Positions 47,261 to 56,587 are shown, numbered from the stretch's first letter. The stretch: 64,000 bases of DNA from Pararhizobium polonicum (GCF_001687365.1 NZ_LGLV01000011.1:62001-126000); one strand, 5' to 3'. Numbers and translations are program-made. Notes: generated by a model from the sequence alone, not told the origin.

Positions 47261-48127
47261 GTGAACAACGCCGGCGACACGCAGAAGAAACCGGCGGCAA
47301 GAGCGCCGATGGATCCGCTGTGGCAGGATGAAACGTCCGATCGTGGCCTGCATGAGGAAGCGCTTGTTGTCGATATCGCCGGTTTCGAAGGCCCGCTCGA
47401 TCTTCTGCTGCATCTCGCCCGCAACCAGCGCGTCGACCTGTCCCGTATCTCCGTCCTGGCGCTTGCCGAGCAATATATCGCCTTCATCGAGCGCGCCCAC
47501 AGCATCCGGCTTGAGCTTGCAGCCGACTATCTTGTCATGGCGGCTTGGCTCGCCTTTCTGAAGTCCCGGCTGCTGATCCCGCAGCAGGCCAAGGACGAGG
47601 GGCCATCGGGCGAGGAAATGGCCTCTGCGCTGGCGTTCCGCCTCAAGCGTCTTGAAGCCATGCGTGAGGCGGCGACCCGGCTGATCAACCGCAACCGGCT
47701 CGGCCGCGACGTCTTTGCCCGCGGTGCGCCCGAACATATCCCGGTGGAAAAGACATCGGCCTTCGAGGCTTCGCTCTACGATCTGCTCAATGCCTATGCT
47801 TCGCTGCGCCAGCGCGAAGCGGTGATGCAGGTGACCATCGAGAAGCGGCAGGTCTGGTCGCTGGCCGATGCGCGCCTGATTCTCGCCCGGCTGATCGGCG
47901 AGATGGTCGACTGGACCGCGCTCGATCATTTTTTGCTGCGCTACATGACCAGCCCGAAGGAGCGCGCAACGGCGATTGCCAGCTCCTTTGCCGCATCGCT
48001 CGAAATGGTGCGCGAAGGACGGCTCGAAATCCGTCAGGATGGCGCGTTTTCGCCGATCTATCTGCGCCAGGGGCCAAACCCGCTGACCGCCGAGGGGCTG
48101 GCGGATATGGAGGCGGGGCGTGATTGA
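47261..48127 (+). CDS. scpA: Segregation and condensation protein A
   Basis: ScpA, 288 residues, the kleisin subunit that bridges the SMC heads in the SMC-ScpA-ScpB condensin. The N-terminal kleisin domain includes FEGPLDLLLHLARNQRVDLS (about 43-62) and YIAFIERAHSIRLELAADYLVMAAWLA; the C-terminal winged helix lies near 195-250. The GTG start at 47261 is preceded by GGGGTAGGG. Its end overlaps the GTG start of scpB by eight bases. The N-terminus carries an extra 35 or so residues compared with Bacillus ScpA, as in other rhizobia. Confidence 0.95.
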   Translation: MNNAGDTQKKPAARAPMDPLWQDETSDRGLHEEALVVDIAGFEGPLDLLLHLARNQRVDLSRISVLALAEQYIAFIERAHSIRLELAADYLVMAAWLAFLKSRLLIPQQAKDEGPSGEEMASALAFRLKRLEAMREAATRLINRNRLGRDVFARGAPEHIPVEKTSAFEASLYDLLNAYASLRQREAVMQVTIEKRQVWSLADARLILARLIGEMVDWTALDHFLLRYMTSPKERATAIASSFAASLEMVREGRLEIRQDGAFSPIYLRQGPNPLTAEGLADMEAGRD

Positions 48128-48854
48128 TCCGCAAGAGCATCTGCCGGGGATGATCGAGGAACAGGATGACGCGGGCGTAACGGAAACCCTTCTTGATCCC
48201 CGGATCGAGCTGGAAGCCGAACGCATCGCCGAAGCGCTGGTCTTCGCATCGGCCCAGCCGGTCTCCGAAGGCTATATTGCCGCGCGCCTGCCAAGGGGCG
48301 CCGATGTTGCGCGTATCATGAGGCGGTTGAAATCGATCTATGCCGAGCGCGGCGTCAACCTACTTCAGATTGCCGATCATTGGGCTTTCCGCACCGCCGC
48401 CGATCTCTCCTTCGTCGTCCAGGCGGATGAAAACGAGGTGCGCAAACTGTCGCGGGCAGCCCTCGAAGTGCTGGCCATCATTGCCTATCATCAGCCCGTG
48501 ACCCGTGCGGAAATCGAGGACATTCGCGGCGTGCAGACCTCCAAGGGCACGCTGGACGTTTTGATGGAAGCCGGCTGGATCCGGTTTCGCGGCCGCCGCC
48601 GGACTCCCGGCCGGCCGGTAACCTTTGGGACCACGCGGGATTTCCTCGATCATTTCGGCCTTGAGGAACTGCGCGATCTGCCCGGTCTTGAGGAATTGAA
48701 AGGGGCGGGGCTGCTCTCCGGCCGCATTCCCGCCAACTTCCAGATACCCGTGCCGCTTGGCGATGATGGTTTTGGCGAGGACGAGGATCCGATCACACAG
48801 CTGGATCTCGAAGAACTTGGCCTGCTGGCGCCGACCGGCGGAGACGGGGAATAG
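48120..48854 (+). CDS. scpB: Segregation and condensation protein B
   Basis: ScpB, 244 residues, a double winged-helix protein which binds ScpA as a dimer in the SMC complex. Typical segments are ERIAEALVFASAQPVSEGYI, RAALEVLAIIAYHQPVTRAEIEDIRG and WIRFRGRRRTPGRPVTFGTT. The start is GTG 48120, inside scpA's last codons, showing coupled translation. The C-terminal 40 residues are acidic and variable. A 324-base gap then separates it from tatA. Confidence 0.95.
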   Translation: MIDPQEHLPGMIEEQDDAGVTETLLDPRIELEAERIAEALVFASAQPVSEGYIAARLPRGADVARIMRRLKSIYAERGVNLLQIADHWAFRTAADLSFVVQADENEVRKLSRAALEVLAIIAYHQPVTRAEIEDIRGVQTSKGTLDVLMEAGWIRFRGRRRTPGRPVTFGTTRDFLDHFGLEELRDLPGLEELKGAGLLSGRIPANFQIPVPLGDDGFGEDEDPITQLDLEELGLLAPTGGDGE

Positions 48855-49178
48855 CCGCGTTGACGCATGGCGTCTTTCGCGGAAGAATCTCGTGTTTTTC
48901 ATGGGATCACCAAGTGTTGACCGGCTGTGTGCAATGGTCGCATCCGCCTCTGCATGCGGATCAAAAAGGCGGTATGCGCCCCATCTCGACGGCTGCCGGT
49001 TGTGATCTGGCGGTGAAAGGTCGATTGATACGGCCGGTCGCCTGCCTATCCCTGTCGAACTCGTGAAGCAAGGATTGCGCGGCGTGTCGCTTTCCGTTAA
49101 CGAGCGAGATACATTGATGTTTGAAAAAGATGGTTGAACATCTTAAATCGGGGTTACAGGCTTCAAGGGAGTAAGGAC
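48855..49178. other. Intergenic region scpB to tatA
   Basis: 324 bases without a gene; expected to hold the tatABC promoter. It contains a short hairpin with ATCCGC and GCGGAT arms near 48942-48961 and, close to the gene, GATGTT/AACATC arms near 49116-49143. No tRNA or clear promoter boxes seen. Confidence 0.55.
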
Positions 49179-49385
49179 ATGGGTTCTTTTAGTATCTGGC
49201 ATTGGCTGATCGTTCTGGTCGTGGTTCTGCTGCTGTTCGGTCGCGGCAAGATTCCGGAATTGATGGGCGACGTTGCCAAGGGCATCAAGAGCTTCAAGAA
49301 GGGCATGACCGAAGAAGACACGACGACGGCCGAAAAGGGCGTCGACGGCAAGACGGTCGAACACAAATCCGACGAAGTCCGCTGA
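49179..49385 (+). CDS. tatA: Twin-arginine translocase subunit TatA
   Basis: TatA, 68 residues, the pore-forming subunit of the Tat system for folded proteins. It has the short N-terminal membrane helix ([15 protein letters not shown], about 5-19), the [20 protein letters not shown] hinge and amphipathic helix, and a charged tail. ATG 49179 follows AAGGGAGTAAGG. The initial residues MGSFSIWHW agree with rhizobial TatA. First gene of tatA-tatB-tatC. Confidence 0.96.
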   Translation: MGSFSIWHWLIVLVVVLLLFGRGKIPELMGDVAKGIKSFKKGMTEEDTTTAEKGVDGKTVEHKSDEVR

Positions 49386-49457
49386 TCATGCATTTTGCTC
49401 AGGGCCTGACCCTTGGGGCGGGCCCTGTCGTCCTTCGGTTTTGTGGAGTCACTGAGA

Positions 49458-50093
49458 ATGCTTGATGTCGGCTGGACCGAGCTTGTCGTTATCGCCATCG
49501 TTCTGATCCTCGTGGTCGGCCCCAAGGACCTGCCGCCGATGCTGCGTGCGTTCGGCAAGATGATGACCAAGATGCGCGGCATGGCGAACGATTTTCGCCA
49601 GCAGTTCGACGAGGCGCTGAAGGAAGCGGACCTTGATGATGTGCGCAAGACGCTGGCCGATGCGCAGAAGCTCAATCCGGCACACACCATCCGCGAGGCG
49701 ATGAATCCGCTTCGCCAGATGGGCAATGACATCAAGGCCGATCTGCAGAAGGCTACGGCCGTCGATACGAAACCGGCAGCGGCACCAGTGGCCACCGAGA
49801 CCGTGGCGGAAGCGATTGTTCCGCCAGAGCAACCGAAGACCGATCCGGTCGCGGCCGCAGCGATTGCCTCCGCCGCCAAGCAAATGGACCGTGCTGCCGC
49901 CGCCGAAAAGCCGAAAGCCAAGCGGGTTTCCAAGCCTAAGACGGTGGCGGTCGAAACCGCGGCTCCGGTGAAGGCTCCGTCCGCGAAGGTACCGGCGAAA
50001 AAGACAAAGGCGGCGACAGCAGCCTCCGACAGCGTAAAGCCGCAAGTCCGCAAGACCGCTGCCAGGACGACCAAGAAAAAGGGTGACGCATGA
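49458..50093 (+). CDS. tatB: Twin-arginine translocase subunit TatB
   Basis: TatB, 211 residues, which with TatC forms the receptor for twin-arginine signal peptides. The N-terminal MLDVGWTELVVIAIVLILVV has the conserved Glu8 of TatB proteins, followed by GPKDLPPMLRAFGKMM and an amphipathic helix. The C-terminal 110 residues form a low-complexity Ala/Lys/Pro/Val tail, strongly basic at the end, that is longer than in E. coli. The last four bases (ATGA) are shared with tatC. ATG 49458 gives the proper membrane start. Confidence 0.95.
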   Translation: MLDVGWTELVVIAIVLILVVGPKDLPPMLRAFGKMMTKMRGMANDFRQQFDEALKEADLDDVRKTLADAQKLNPAHTIREAMNPLRQMGNDIKADLQKATAVDTKPAAAPVATETVAEAIVPPEQPKTDPVAAAAIASAAKQMDRAAAAEKPKAKRVSKPKTVAVETAAPVKAPSAKVPAKKTKAATAASDSVKPQVRKTAARTTKKKGDA

Positions 50094-50908
50094 GCGGCGA
50101 TATCGACGACAAGCCCCAGCCGCTGATTGCGCATCTGATCGAACTGCGCGCGAGGCTTATGTGGGCCGTTGGCGCGTTTTTCGTGGCGTTCCTGGTGAGC
50201 TTCTACTTTGCCAAGGGTATTTTCAACGTGCTCGTGCAGCCCTTCAAATGGGCTGTCGGATGGGCAGGGTTGAGCCACAAGGAAGTGGAACTCATCTATA
50301 CGGCGCCGCAGGAGTTTTTCTTCACGCAGGTGAAGGTTGCGATGTTCACTGCGCTGGTGATCGCGTTTCCGGTGATCGCCGCGCAGATCTACAAGTTCGT
50401 CGCACCCGGGCTTTACAAGAATGAGCGGGCAGCATTCCTGCCGTTTCTGATCGCATCGCCCATTCTGTTCATCATGGGCGGTTGCCTGGTCTATTTCTTC
50501 TTCACGCCGATGGTCATGTGGTTCTTCCTGGCGATGCAGCAGGATGGCGGCGAGGGGCAGGTATCGATCCAGCTTCTGCCGAAGGTCTCGGAATATCTGA
50601 GCCTGATCATGTCGCTGATCTTCGCCTTTGGCCTGGTGTTCCAGCTGCCGGTGGTCACGACGCTGCTTGCCCGCGTCGGTTTCGTCACCTCCGACGGTCT
50701 CAGGGAAAAGCGCAAATATGCGATCGTCATCGCCTTTATCGCCGCCGCGATCCTGACGCCGCCGGACCCGGTCTCCCAGATCGGCCTTGCCCTCCCGGCT
50801 ATCCTTCTCTACGAGGTTTCCATCTACACGGCCCGACTCGTCGAGCGGCAACGGGCACGCGACGCGGCTGCGCGCGCGGTTGCCGAGACGGAAGAAAACG
50901 TCGGCTGA
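50090..50908 (+). CDS. tatC: Twin-arginine translocase subunit TatC
   Basis: TatC, 272 residues, a six-helix inner-membrane protein that binds the twin-arginine motif. Motifs: PLIAHLIELRARLMW near the start (with the conserved Glu of the cytoplasmic N-terminus), YTAPQEFFFTQVKVAMF, FKFVAPGLYKNERAAFLPF-like KFVAPGLY, and FAFGLVFQLPVV. The segment AAILTPPDPVSQIGLALP precedes the last two helices. It overlaps tatB by four bases and is 71 bases upstream of serS. Confidence 0.97.
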   Translation: MSGDIDDKPQPLIAHLIELRARLMWAVGAFFVAFLVSFYFAKGIFNVLVQPFKWAVGWAGLSHKEVELIYTAPQEFFFTQVKVAMFTALVIAFPVIAAQIYKFVAPGLYKNERAAFLPFLIASPILFIMGGCLVYFFFTPMVMWFFLAMQQDGGEGQVSIQLLPKVSEYLSLIMSLIFAFGLVFQLPVVTTLLARVGFVTSDGLREKRKYAIVIAFIAAAILTPPDPVSQIGLALPAILLYEVSIYTARLVERQRARDAAARAVAETEENVG

Positions 50909-50979
50909 TACGCTTGCGTATCGGCACGATGTGTTCGGGTTTTCAGTTTTTACCAAGACCGATCAGGACCTGAACGACC

Positions 50980-52263
50980 ATGCTTGATATCAAATGGATT
51001 AGGGACAACGCCGAAGCCCTGGACGCCGCGCTTGCCAAGCGCGGCGCAGAGCCCCTGTCGGCCGCACTGATTTCGCTCGATGAAAAGCGCCGGTCCCTCG
51101 TACAGGCGCTGCAGGACATGCAGTCGCGCCGCAACTCCGCTTCCAAGGAAATTGGCGCGGCCATGGCGCAGAAGAACAGCGCGCTTGCCGAGACGCTGAA
51201 GGCGGAAGTGGCCGAGCTCAAGACCACGATGCCGGCTCTGGAAGAGGAAAACCGCCAGACGGACGCGGCACTTGCCGACGCCTTGCTGAGCCTTCCCAAT
51301 ATTCCGCTGGACGATGTGCCTGTGGGCAGTGACGAACACGGCAATGTGGTCAAGCATGTCCATGGCCAGAAACCCGGCTGGAATCACAAGCCGAAGGAGC
51401 ATTTCGAAATCGGCGAAGAGCTCGGCTGGCTGGATTTCGAAGGCGCCGCCAAGATCGCCGGTTCGCGTTTCACCATCGTCAAGGGACAGCTGGCCCGTCT
51501 CGAGCGGGCGCTGGGGCAGTTCATGCTCGACCTGCACACGACCGAACATGGCTATCTCGAAGTCCAGCCGCCGCTGATGACGCGCGACGAGGCGATGTAT
51601 GGTACCGGGCAGCTGCCGAAATTCTCCGAGGATCTTTTCAGGACCACGGATGGCCGCTGGCTGATCCCGACTGCCGAAGTGCCGCTGACCAACATGGTGC
51701 GCGAGCAGATCCTCGAAGCCGACGTGCTGCCGCTGCGCTTTACCGCGCTGACGCCCTGCTTCCGCTCGGAAGCCGGCTCTGCCGGCCGCGATACCCGCGG
51801 TATGCTGCGCCAGCATCAGTTCAACAAGGTCGAACTGGTGTCGATCACGGATGCCGAAAGCTCGATCGACGAACATGAGCGCATGACGGCCTGTGCCGAA
51901 GAGGTTCTGAAACGTCTCGGTCTGCACTATCGGGTGATGACGCTCTGCACCGGCGACATGGGTTTCGGTGCCCGCAAGACCTACGACCTCGAAGTCTGGC
52001 TGCCGGGACAGGATGCCTATCGTGAAATTTCGTCCTGCTCGGTCTGTGGTGATTTCCAGGCGCGGCGTATGAATGCGCGCTATCGCACCAAGGACGACAA
52101 GAGCCTGAAGTTCGTTCATACGCTGAACGGCTCGGGAACCGCCGTTGGCCGTACCTTGATCGCCGTTATCGAAAACTATCTGAATGAAGACGGATCGGTA
52201 ACCGTACCGGCCGTATTGTTGCCCTATATGGGTGGCCTTACCAAGATCGAAAAGGCCGGATGA
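50980..52263 (+). CDS. serS: Seryl-tRNA synthetase
   Basis: SerRS, 427 residues, a class II synthetase. The N-terminal coiled-coil arm that grips the long variable arm of tRNA-Ser spans about 28-100. Class II motif 2 is seen in [20 protein letters not shown], and motif 3 in [20 protein letters not shown]. The start ATG 50980 is not preceded by a strong ribosome site (CAGGACC about 15 bases upstream), so its rate may depend on tatC read-through. It is followed by surE with 25 bases between. Confidence 0.97.
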   Translation: MLDIKWIRDNAEALDAALAKRGAEPLSAALISLDEKRRSLVQALQDMQSRRNSASKEIGAAMAQKNSALAETLKAEVAELKTTMPALEEENRQTDAALADALLSLPNIPLDDVPVGSDEHGNVVKHVHGQKPGWNHKPKEHFEIGEELGWLDFEGAAKIAGSRFTIVKGQLARLERALGQFMLDLHTTEHGYLEVQPPLMTRDEAMYGTGQLPKFSEDLFRTTDGRWLIPTAEVPLTNMVREQILEADVLPLRFTALTPCFRSEAGSAGRDTRGMLRQHQFNKVELVSITDAESSIDEHERMTACAEEVLKRLGLHYRVMTLCTGDMGFGARKTYDLEVWLPGQDAYREISSCSVCGDFQARRMNARYRTKDDKSLKFVHTLNGSGTAVGRTLIAVIENYLNEDGSVTVPAVLLPYMGGLTKIEKAG

Positions 52264-52288
52264 GCCGCGTCTGGCGGTAGGGATAGAC

Positions 52289-53059
52289 ATGCGTATTCTG
52301 CTGACCAATGACGATGGCATCCATGCCGAGGGCCTTGCTGTCCTCGAGCGGATCGCCCGGACGATCTCCGACGATGTCTGGGTGGTTGCGCCGGAAACCG
52401 ACCAGAGCGGTCTTGCGCACTCGTTGACCCTGTCGGAGCCGCTGCGTTTGCGGCAGATTTCGGAGAAGCACTTCGCCCTGCGCGGCACGCCGACCGATTG
52501 CGTCATCATGGCGGTGCGCAAGGTTCTCGATATCAAGCCGGATCTCATTCTTTCCGGTGTCAATGTCGGCGCCAACATGGCCGATGACGTCACCTATTCC
52601 GGTACGATCGCCGGTGCCATCGAGGGGACGCTGCAGGGCATCCGTTCCTTTGCCTTGAGCCAGGCCTATCGTCATGCGGATGGCCCGGCCGTTCCCTGGG
52701 ATGTGGTGGAAACGCATGCGCCAAAACTGCTGAAGAAGCTGATGCAGCTCGACTTGCCGGATGGCACGTTCCTCAATCTGAATTTCCCGAACTGTGCGGC
52801 GGATGCCGTCGCCGGTACCGAGGTTACCAGCCAGGGCAAGCTCGACTTCGGCCTGACGATCGACGAGCGCTCCGATGGGCGCGGTCACCCTTACTTCTGG
52901 CTGCGTTTCGGCGAGCGCTTTGGCGATTTCCGGGCCGGGACCGATATTCATGCGATCCGCGAGCACAAGATTTCCGTGACGCCGCTGAAGCTCGACCTGA
53001 CAGACTATGCCGTGCAGGACCGGGTTGCGCGCGCGCTTCTCGACGGAGCCGCCGATTGA
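52289..53059 (+). CDS. surE: 5'/3'-nucleotidase SurE
   Basis: SurE, 256 residues, a metal-dependent phosphatase of nucleoside 5'- and 3'-monophosphates involved in stationary-phase survival. The metal site is formed by the N-terminal LLTNDDG (Asp-Asp), the Ser in TDQSGLAHS and the Asn in [20 protein letters not shown]. Start ATG 52289 follows AGGGATAG. The last four bases overlap the next gene's TTG start, keeping the surE-pcm pair seen in many proteobacteria. Confidence 0.96.
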   Translation: MRILLTNDDGIHAEGLAVLERIARTISDDVWVVAPETDQSGLAHSLTLSEPLRLRQISEKHFALRGTPTDCVIMAVRKVLDIKPDLILSGVNVGANMADDVTYSGTIAGAIEGTLQGIRSFALSQAYRHADGPAVPWDVVETHAPKLLKKLMQLDLPDGTFLNLNFPNCAADAVAGTEVTSQGKLDFGLTIDERSDGRGHPYFWLRFGERFGDFRAGTDIHAIREHKISVTPLKLDLTDYAVQDRVARALLDGAAD

Positions 53060-53709
53060 GCCCGCGCGTCATCGAGCAGGAGGGGTTCGCCGCATTGGTG
53101 CTGCGCCTGCGGGCCGAGGGGATTTCCGACAAGGATCTGCTCAATGCCGTCGAGCAGACGCCGCGGACGATCTTTGCGCCGCCGCAGTATCAGGAGAATG
53201 CCTATTCCTCCCGTCTCGTTCCGCTGGATTGCGGTGCGTTCATGGAGGGCTTCGATTTCGCCGTCCGGCTGCTTCACAGCCTCAACGTCAAGCCGGGGCA
53301 GCGCGTTCTTGAGGTCGGAACCGGCAGCGGCTTTACCGCCGGCGTGATGGGGCGGATCGCCGAACGCGTGCTGACGATCGAGCGTTACAAGACGCTGGTG
53401 GCTGGTGCGCAGCGCAATCTGGAAAAGGCCGGCATCCGCAACGTGATTGTCCGCCATGCGGATGGCAGCATCGGCCCGGCGGGTGAGGGGACGTTCGACC
53501 GCATTCTGGTCACGACCGCCTTCTCGAGCCTGCCGCGGGTCTTTTCCGATCATCTCGTGTCGGGCGGCATTCTCATCGTGCCGATCATGATGAGCGAAAC
53601 CGAATGCCGGATCGTCCGGCTGACACGGACAGGCAGCCGGTTCGACCGCGAGGACCTGTTCGAGGCGCCGTACCTGCCGTTCGTGCCGCAGATGGCCTCC
53701 TTTCTCTGA
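53056..53709 (+). CDS. pcm: Protein-L-isoaspartate O-methyltransferase
   Basis: Pcm, 217 residues, a SAM-dependent enzyme which methylates isoaspartyl residues so damaged proteins can revert. SAM motif I is [10 protein letters not shown] (84-93); the [14 protein letters not shown]-like AVEQTPR segment and [17 protein letters not shown] replace the usual LPIGxGQTISQP stretch, as in rhizobial Pcm. The start codon is TTG at 53056, overlapping the surE stop (TTGA). The order surE-pcm with an NlpD-type gene after it mirrors the surE-pcm-nlpD block of gammaproteobacteria. Confidence 0.9.
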   Translation: MSPRVIEQEGFAALVLRLRAEGISDKDLLNAVEQTPRTIFAPPQYQENAYSSRLVPLDCGAFMEGFDFAVRLLHSLNVKPGQRVLEVGTGSGFTAGVMGRIAERVLTIERYKTLVAGAQRNLEKAGIRNVIVRHADGSIGPAGEGTFDRILVTTAFSSLPRVFSDHLVSGGILIVPIMMSETECRIVRLTRTGSRFDREDLFEAPYLPFVPQMASFL

Positions 53710-53800
53710 TATTTGCCGGTCGTCCGTTGGCCGTTTTTGCGGCTTTCCCGGAGCGGTATCCGTGAAGGCATTGCAATGGACTGCTGATTCCGTGATTTTT

Positions 53801-53817
53801 TTGCTGCGACGCAGCAA
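53801..53817. promoter_or_regulatory. Perfect 8+1+8 palindrome, candidate operator or hairpin
   Basis: TTGCTGCG-A-CGCAGCAA. It follows a T-run rather than preceding one, so on the plus strand it is not a terminator; read on the minus strand the A/T arrangement could end transcription, but no minus-strand gene is near. An operator is plausible. Confidence 0.45.
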
Positions 53818-53872
53818 TGCGAAGATGCGGTTTCCTGGCGGTACGGGGATATAGCGTAGCGAAAACAGCGCG

Positions 53873-53888
53873 TTAATTTTTCATTAAC
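53873..53888 (+). promoter_or_regulatory. CtrA-type binding site (TTAA-N7-TTAAC)
   Basis: TTAA at 53873-53876, seven bases, then TTAAC at 53884-53888, continuing as CA (TTAACCA). This is the full consensus of the cell-cycle regulator CtrA in alphaproteobacteria, 132 bases ahead of the next start codon. Confidence 0.65.
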
Positions 53889-54019
53889 CACGGTCAGCCT
53901 CGCGCAAGTTTCGAGGCATAACCGGGATCTGCGCACAAAAGTCATACTTGTGAGCTGACCTCTGATTTCAGGCGTGTGTGTCAGTTCCAATCCAGGCGTC
54001 AAGACGCAGGAGACGGCAG

Positions 54020-54682
54020 ATGCAGATTGCGAACAGATTGGCCTCGGCGTCTTCCGGAGACGGACTGAGCAACCTTGCCGGCCGCGCCGCGGCGCAGGGA
54101 ACGTCCGGCAATCGGGAAGATGGAAATGCGATCGTATCGCTGACCGGCGGCTACGATCCGGCCTCGCGCGTGTCGCTCTCGGCGGAGGCCCTGCTGTTTC
54201 TCGGCCGCACCAAGCGCATCCAGGAAAAATATCCGGCCTTGACCAAGGATGAGTGGAGCAACGAGCTGTCGCCGCAGCTTGCCGCCCGCGAGTACCAGGC
54301 TTTCGGCAAATACAGCGAGACTGGCGACCACAAGGCCTATTATCGCGCCTTCATCGAGTATTACGACAATCTGCGTCCGGAGGACCAGAACAGCCTTCGC
54401 TATTTCGGCACACGCGACGCGGCAATCGCCGGTTTGCGCTCGACGGAATACAGCGCCGAAAGCGGAATCGATGGCGGCTCGACGTTCCAGACGCTCGTTA
54501 GCGTGCTGCTGGATGCGGATAAGCCGCAAGCCGCCGACCCGGCGATTTCAACGCAGAGTGCCGCCGGCATGATCACCGGCGATATGTTCGGCTGGGATAC
54601 CGGTACGATCAGTTACGAGGATGTATCGCAGACACGTGGCGCTCTCTCGGAGATCGAGAAGTTTTATCAGGAAAGCTTCTGA
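54020..54682 (+). CDS. Conserved-looking protein of unknown function
   Basis: A 220-residue protein I do not recognise. ATG 54020 is chosen over an upstream in-frame start because GCAGGAG lies eight bases before. No signal peptide or membrane helix. The first 40 residues are Ser/Gly/Ala/Asn-rich and likely flexible; from about 45 the sequence looks folded (SLSAEALLFLGRTKRIQEKYPAL type helices, then AYYRAFIEYYDNLRPEDQN), and it ends in an acidic helix (LSEIEKFYQESF). The isoelectric character is acidic. It lies behind a CtrA-type box and ahead of the NlpD/DipM-like gene, which hints at a cell-cycle or division-linked role; that is inference from context only. Confidence 0.8.
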   Translation: MQIANRLASASSGDGLSNLAGRAAAQGTSGNREDGNAIVSLTGGYDPASRVSLSAEALLFLGRTKRIQEKYPALTKDEWSNELSPQLAAREYQAFGKYSETGDHKAYYRAFIEYYDNLRPEDQNSLRYFGTRDAAIAGLRSTEYSAESGIDGGSTFQTLVSVLLDADKPQAADPAISTQSAAGMITGDMFGWDTGTISYEDVSQTRGALSEIEKFYQESF

Positions 54683-54998
54683 GGATTCTATTCCTCAATC
54701 CCCTCACCGATTTTTCACAGGCCGTGTAAAAACCACAAACATGCGGCCTCATGAGCTGCATCGGCGCAGATGCGGGCAAGGCGGAACGTGGCCGCCGGCA
54801 TCGGGAGTTGGCGTTTGGCTGGGGGCACCTTCTGCTCCGCCCCGCTTGGATAATTGCCGATCGTTTCGGCTCCGGCCACAGATCATGGTTATCAATTCAT
54901 CAAAAAACATGCGTGCCGGTAGCGGTTTTAACCGCGCGGTAACTCTAATGCGTTTTAATCATCCTACACCGAGTTGTGTTCCAAGTGGGTAAAGCGTC
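54683..54998. other. Intergenic region before the NlpD/DipM-like gene
   Basis: 316 bases without a gene. Near the gene it is AT-richer and holds a near-match to a CtrA site (54928-54943). No terminator for the preceding gene could be recognised. Confidence 0.6.
54928..54943 (+). promoter_or_regulatory. Near-consensus CtrA site upstream of the NlpD/DipM-like gene
   Basis: TTAA (54928-54931), seven bases, then GTAAC (54939-54943): eight of nine consensus positions. It lies 56 bases before the ATG. One mismatch makes this weak. Confidence 0.35.
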
Positions 54999-56528
54999 AT
55001 GCGTATTAGAGTTTCGTCGAGTGTGGGAAAGTCCGTCGTTCGCCTGCTTGCGGCGGTGTTGCTGGCAAGCGTGGCGACAGGTTGCAGCTCCGATGTGAGC
55101 CGCTTCGGTGGGCTCTTCTCCAAGTCCGATAACCTCACCACCAGCTCGATCGCGCCCAGCAATGTCCCTGTTCCGCGCGGCGATGTACAGGGGGGCGGCA
55201 TGGCGGCCATGCCTGCGATGGCAGCCGACAACCGCGAGCAGGTGGTCAGTCAGCCATTCCCCGATCCGGTGAATACGGCGACGACACCGCTCTCCCGTGC
55301 CCGTGAAGCCTCGACTCCTATCAATGTTCAGCGCGTCGCACTCGCCGATCCGGCTTCGAAGGTCCGCGATACCTCGCTTGCCCAGCCATTGCCGACTGTT
55401 CGCGAAACGGCTAAGGCAGCACAGACGCTCAAGGCCGATCCGGTAACGACAGCCACCACCAAGGGCGGCTGGTCCACAGCGAACGCACCTGCGGTCCTGC
55501 TGCGTCAGGGCGATTCGGTTGCGACGCTTTCCAAGCGTTTCGGTGTTCCGGAAAAGGAAATTCTGAAGGCCAATGGCCTGAAGTCGTCGTCCGACGCCGA
55601 GCCCGGCCAGCGCATCCTCATCCCGACCTTCGGCGTTGCAGGAAGTGCCGCCAAGGCTGCAGCATCCGATGCTGCGGCGAGCCTTGATGTCGACAAGCAG
55701 AAGAATATCCCGCTGCAGCCGGACAATCGTGACGTGGCCATCCTGCCGGGGCAGGCGCAATCGCGTGAAAAGGGTGTCAACCGCACCGATATGGCCGCCG
55801 GTAAGCAGCCCGTATCAGGCGACGGCAATGGTCAGGACGGTACCTATACCGTCAAGGCGGGTGATTCCCTGAACCGGATCGCCAAGGCGAACGGCGTGTC
55901 GGTCGAAGCGCTGCGCAAGGCCAATGGCATGGAGACTGCGGCGATCCGTATCGGCCAGACCCTGAAGCTTCCGGGTGCCAGCGCATCAACGCCGGACAAG
56001 CTGGTGACGGCCTCGGTTCCCGCCAAGAGCGAGGTGAAAACCGCCAAGGCCGATACCAAGCCAACCGAATATACGCCGCCGGTCGCCAAGCAGTCGGTTA
56101 CGGAAGTCGCCTCCAGGGACGATTCATCCGAGGCGTCGCCGAAGGCAACGGGCATCAGCAAGTATCGCTGGCCGGTTCGTGGCGCGGTCATCGCCGGATA
56201 TGGTGCCAATGTCGAAGGCAACCGCAACGACGGCATCAATATCTCGGTTCCGGAAGGCACCCCGATCAAGGCGGCCGAAAACGGTGTGGTCATCTATTCC
56301 GGCAGCAGCCTCAAGGAACTCGGCAATGCCGTCCTGGTGCGCCATGACGATGGTACGGTCACGGTCTATGGCAACGCTTCGGAACTGAAGGTGCAGCGCG
56401 GCCAGAAGATCCAGCGCGGCCAGACGCTGGCATCGTCGGGCATGAGCGGCACGGCAACGCAACCGCAGGTGCACTTCGAGGTGCGCAAGAACGCTACGGC
56501 CGTCAATCCGACCACATTCCTCGAGTAG
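54999..56528 (+). CDS. NlpD/DipM-like lipoprotein with two LysM domains and a degenerate LytM (M23) domain
   Basis: A 509-residue lipoprotein: signal peptide ending in a lipobox (VATGC, Cys near 29), a Ser/Thr/Pro-rich linker, one LysM near 165-208 (LLRQGDSVATLSKRFGV), another near 284-326 (YTVKAGDSLNRIAKANGV), and a C-terminal LytM/M23 domain from about 386. Its zinc ligands are changed: the HxGxD position reads NDGIN (410-414) and the HxH position reads QVH (490-492). Such degenerate LytM proteins (E. coli NlpD and EnvC, Caulobacter DipM) activate amidases at the septum rather than cut peptidoglycan. Its position after surE-pcm supports the NlpD assignment. ATG 54999; a strong terminator follows. 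Confidence 0.88.
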   Translation: MRIRVSSSVGKSVVRLLAAVLLASVATGCSSDVSRFGGLFSKSDNLTTSSIAPSNVPVPRGDVQGGGMAAMPAMAADNREQVVSQPFPDPVNTATTPLSRAREASTPINVQRVALADPASKVRDTSLAQPLPTVRETAKAAQTLKADPVTTATTKGGWSTANAPAVLLRQGDSVATLSKRFGVPEKEILKANGLKSSSDAEPGQRILIPTFGVAGSAAKAAASDAAASLDVDKQKNIPLQPDNRDVAILPGQAQSREKGVNRTDMAAGKQPVSGDGNGQDGTYTVKAGDSLNRIAKANGVSVEALRKANGMETAAIRIGQTLKLPGASASTPDKLVTASVPAKSEVKTAKADTKPTEYTPPVAKQSVTEVASRDDSSEASPKATGISKYRWPVRGAVIAGYGANVEGNRNDGINISVPEGTPIKAAENGVVIYSGSSLKELGNAVLVRHDDGTVTVYGNASELKVQRGQKIQRGQTLASSGMSGTATQPQVHFEVRKNATAVNPTTFLE

Positions 56529-56554
56529 TCGATCCGGCCTCAGCCTATTCTCAT

Positions 56555-56583
56555 AAAAAAAGCCCCGCGTTGGGGCTTTTTTT
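56555..56583. terminator. Bidirectional terminator between NlpD/DipM-like and DUF815 genes
   Basis: AAAAAAAGCCCC (56555-56566) pairs with GGGGCTTTTTTT (56572-56583) round a five-base loop; the A and T flanks make it work for both convergent genes. Confidence 0.93.
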
Positions 56584-56587
56584 ATGT

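Larger units (their letters stand above)
53710..54019. other. Intergenic region pcm to unknown gene
   Basis: 310 bases without a gene but with two notable sites: a 17-base perfect dyad (53801-53817) and a CtrA-type box (53873-53888), listed separately. Confidence 0.7.
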
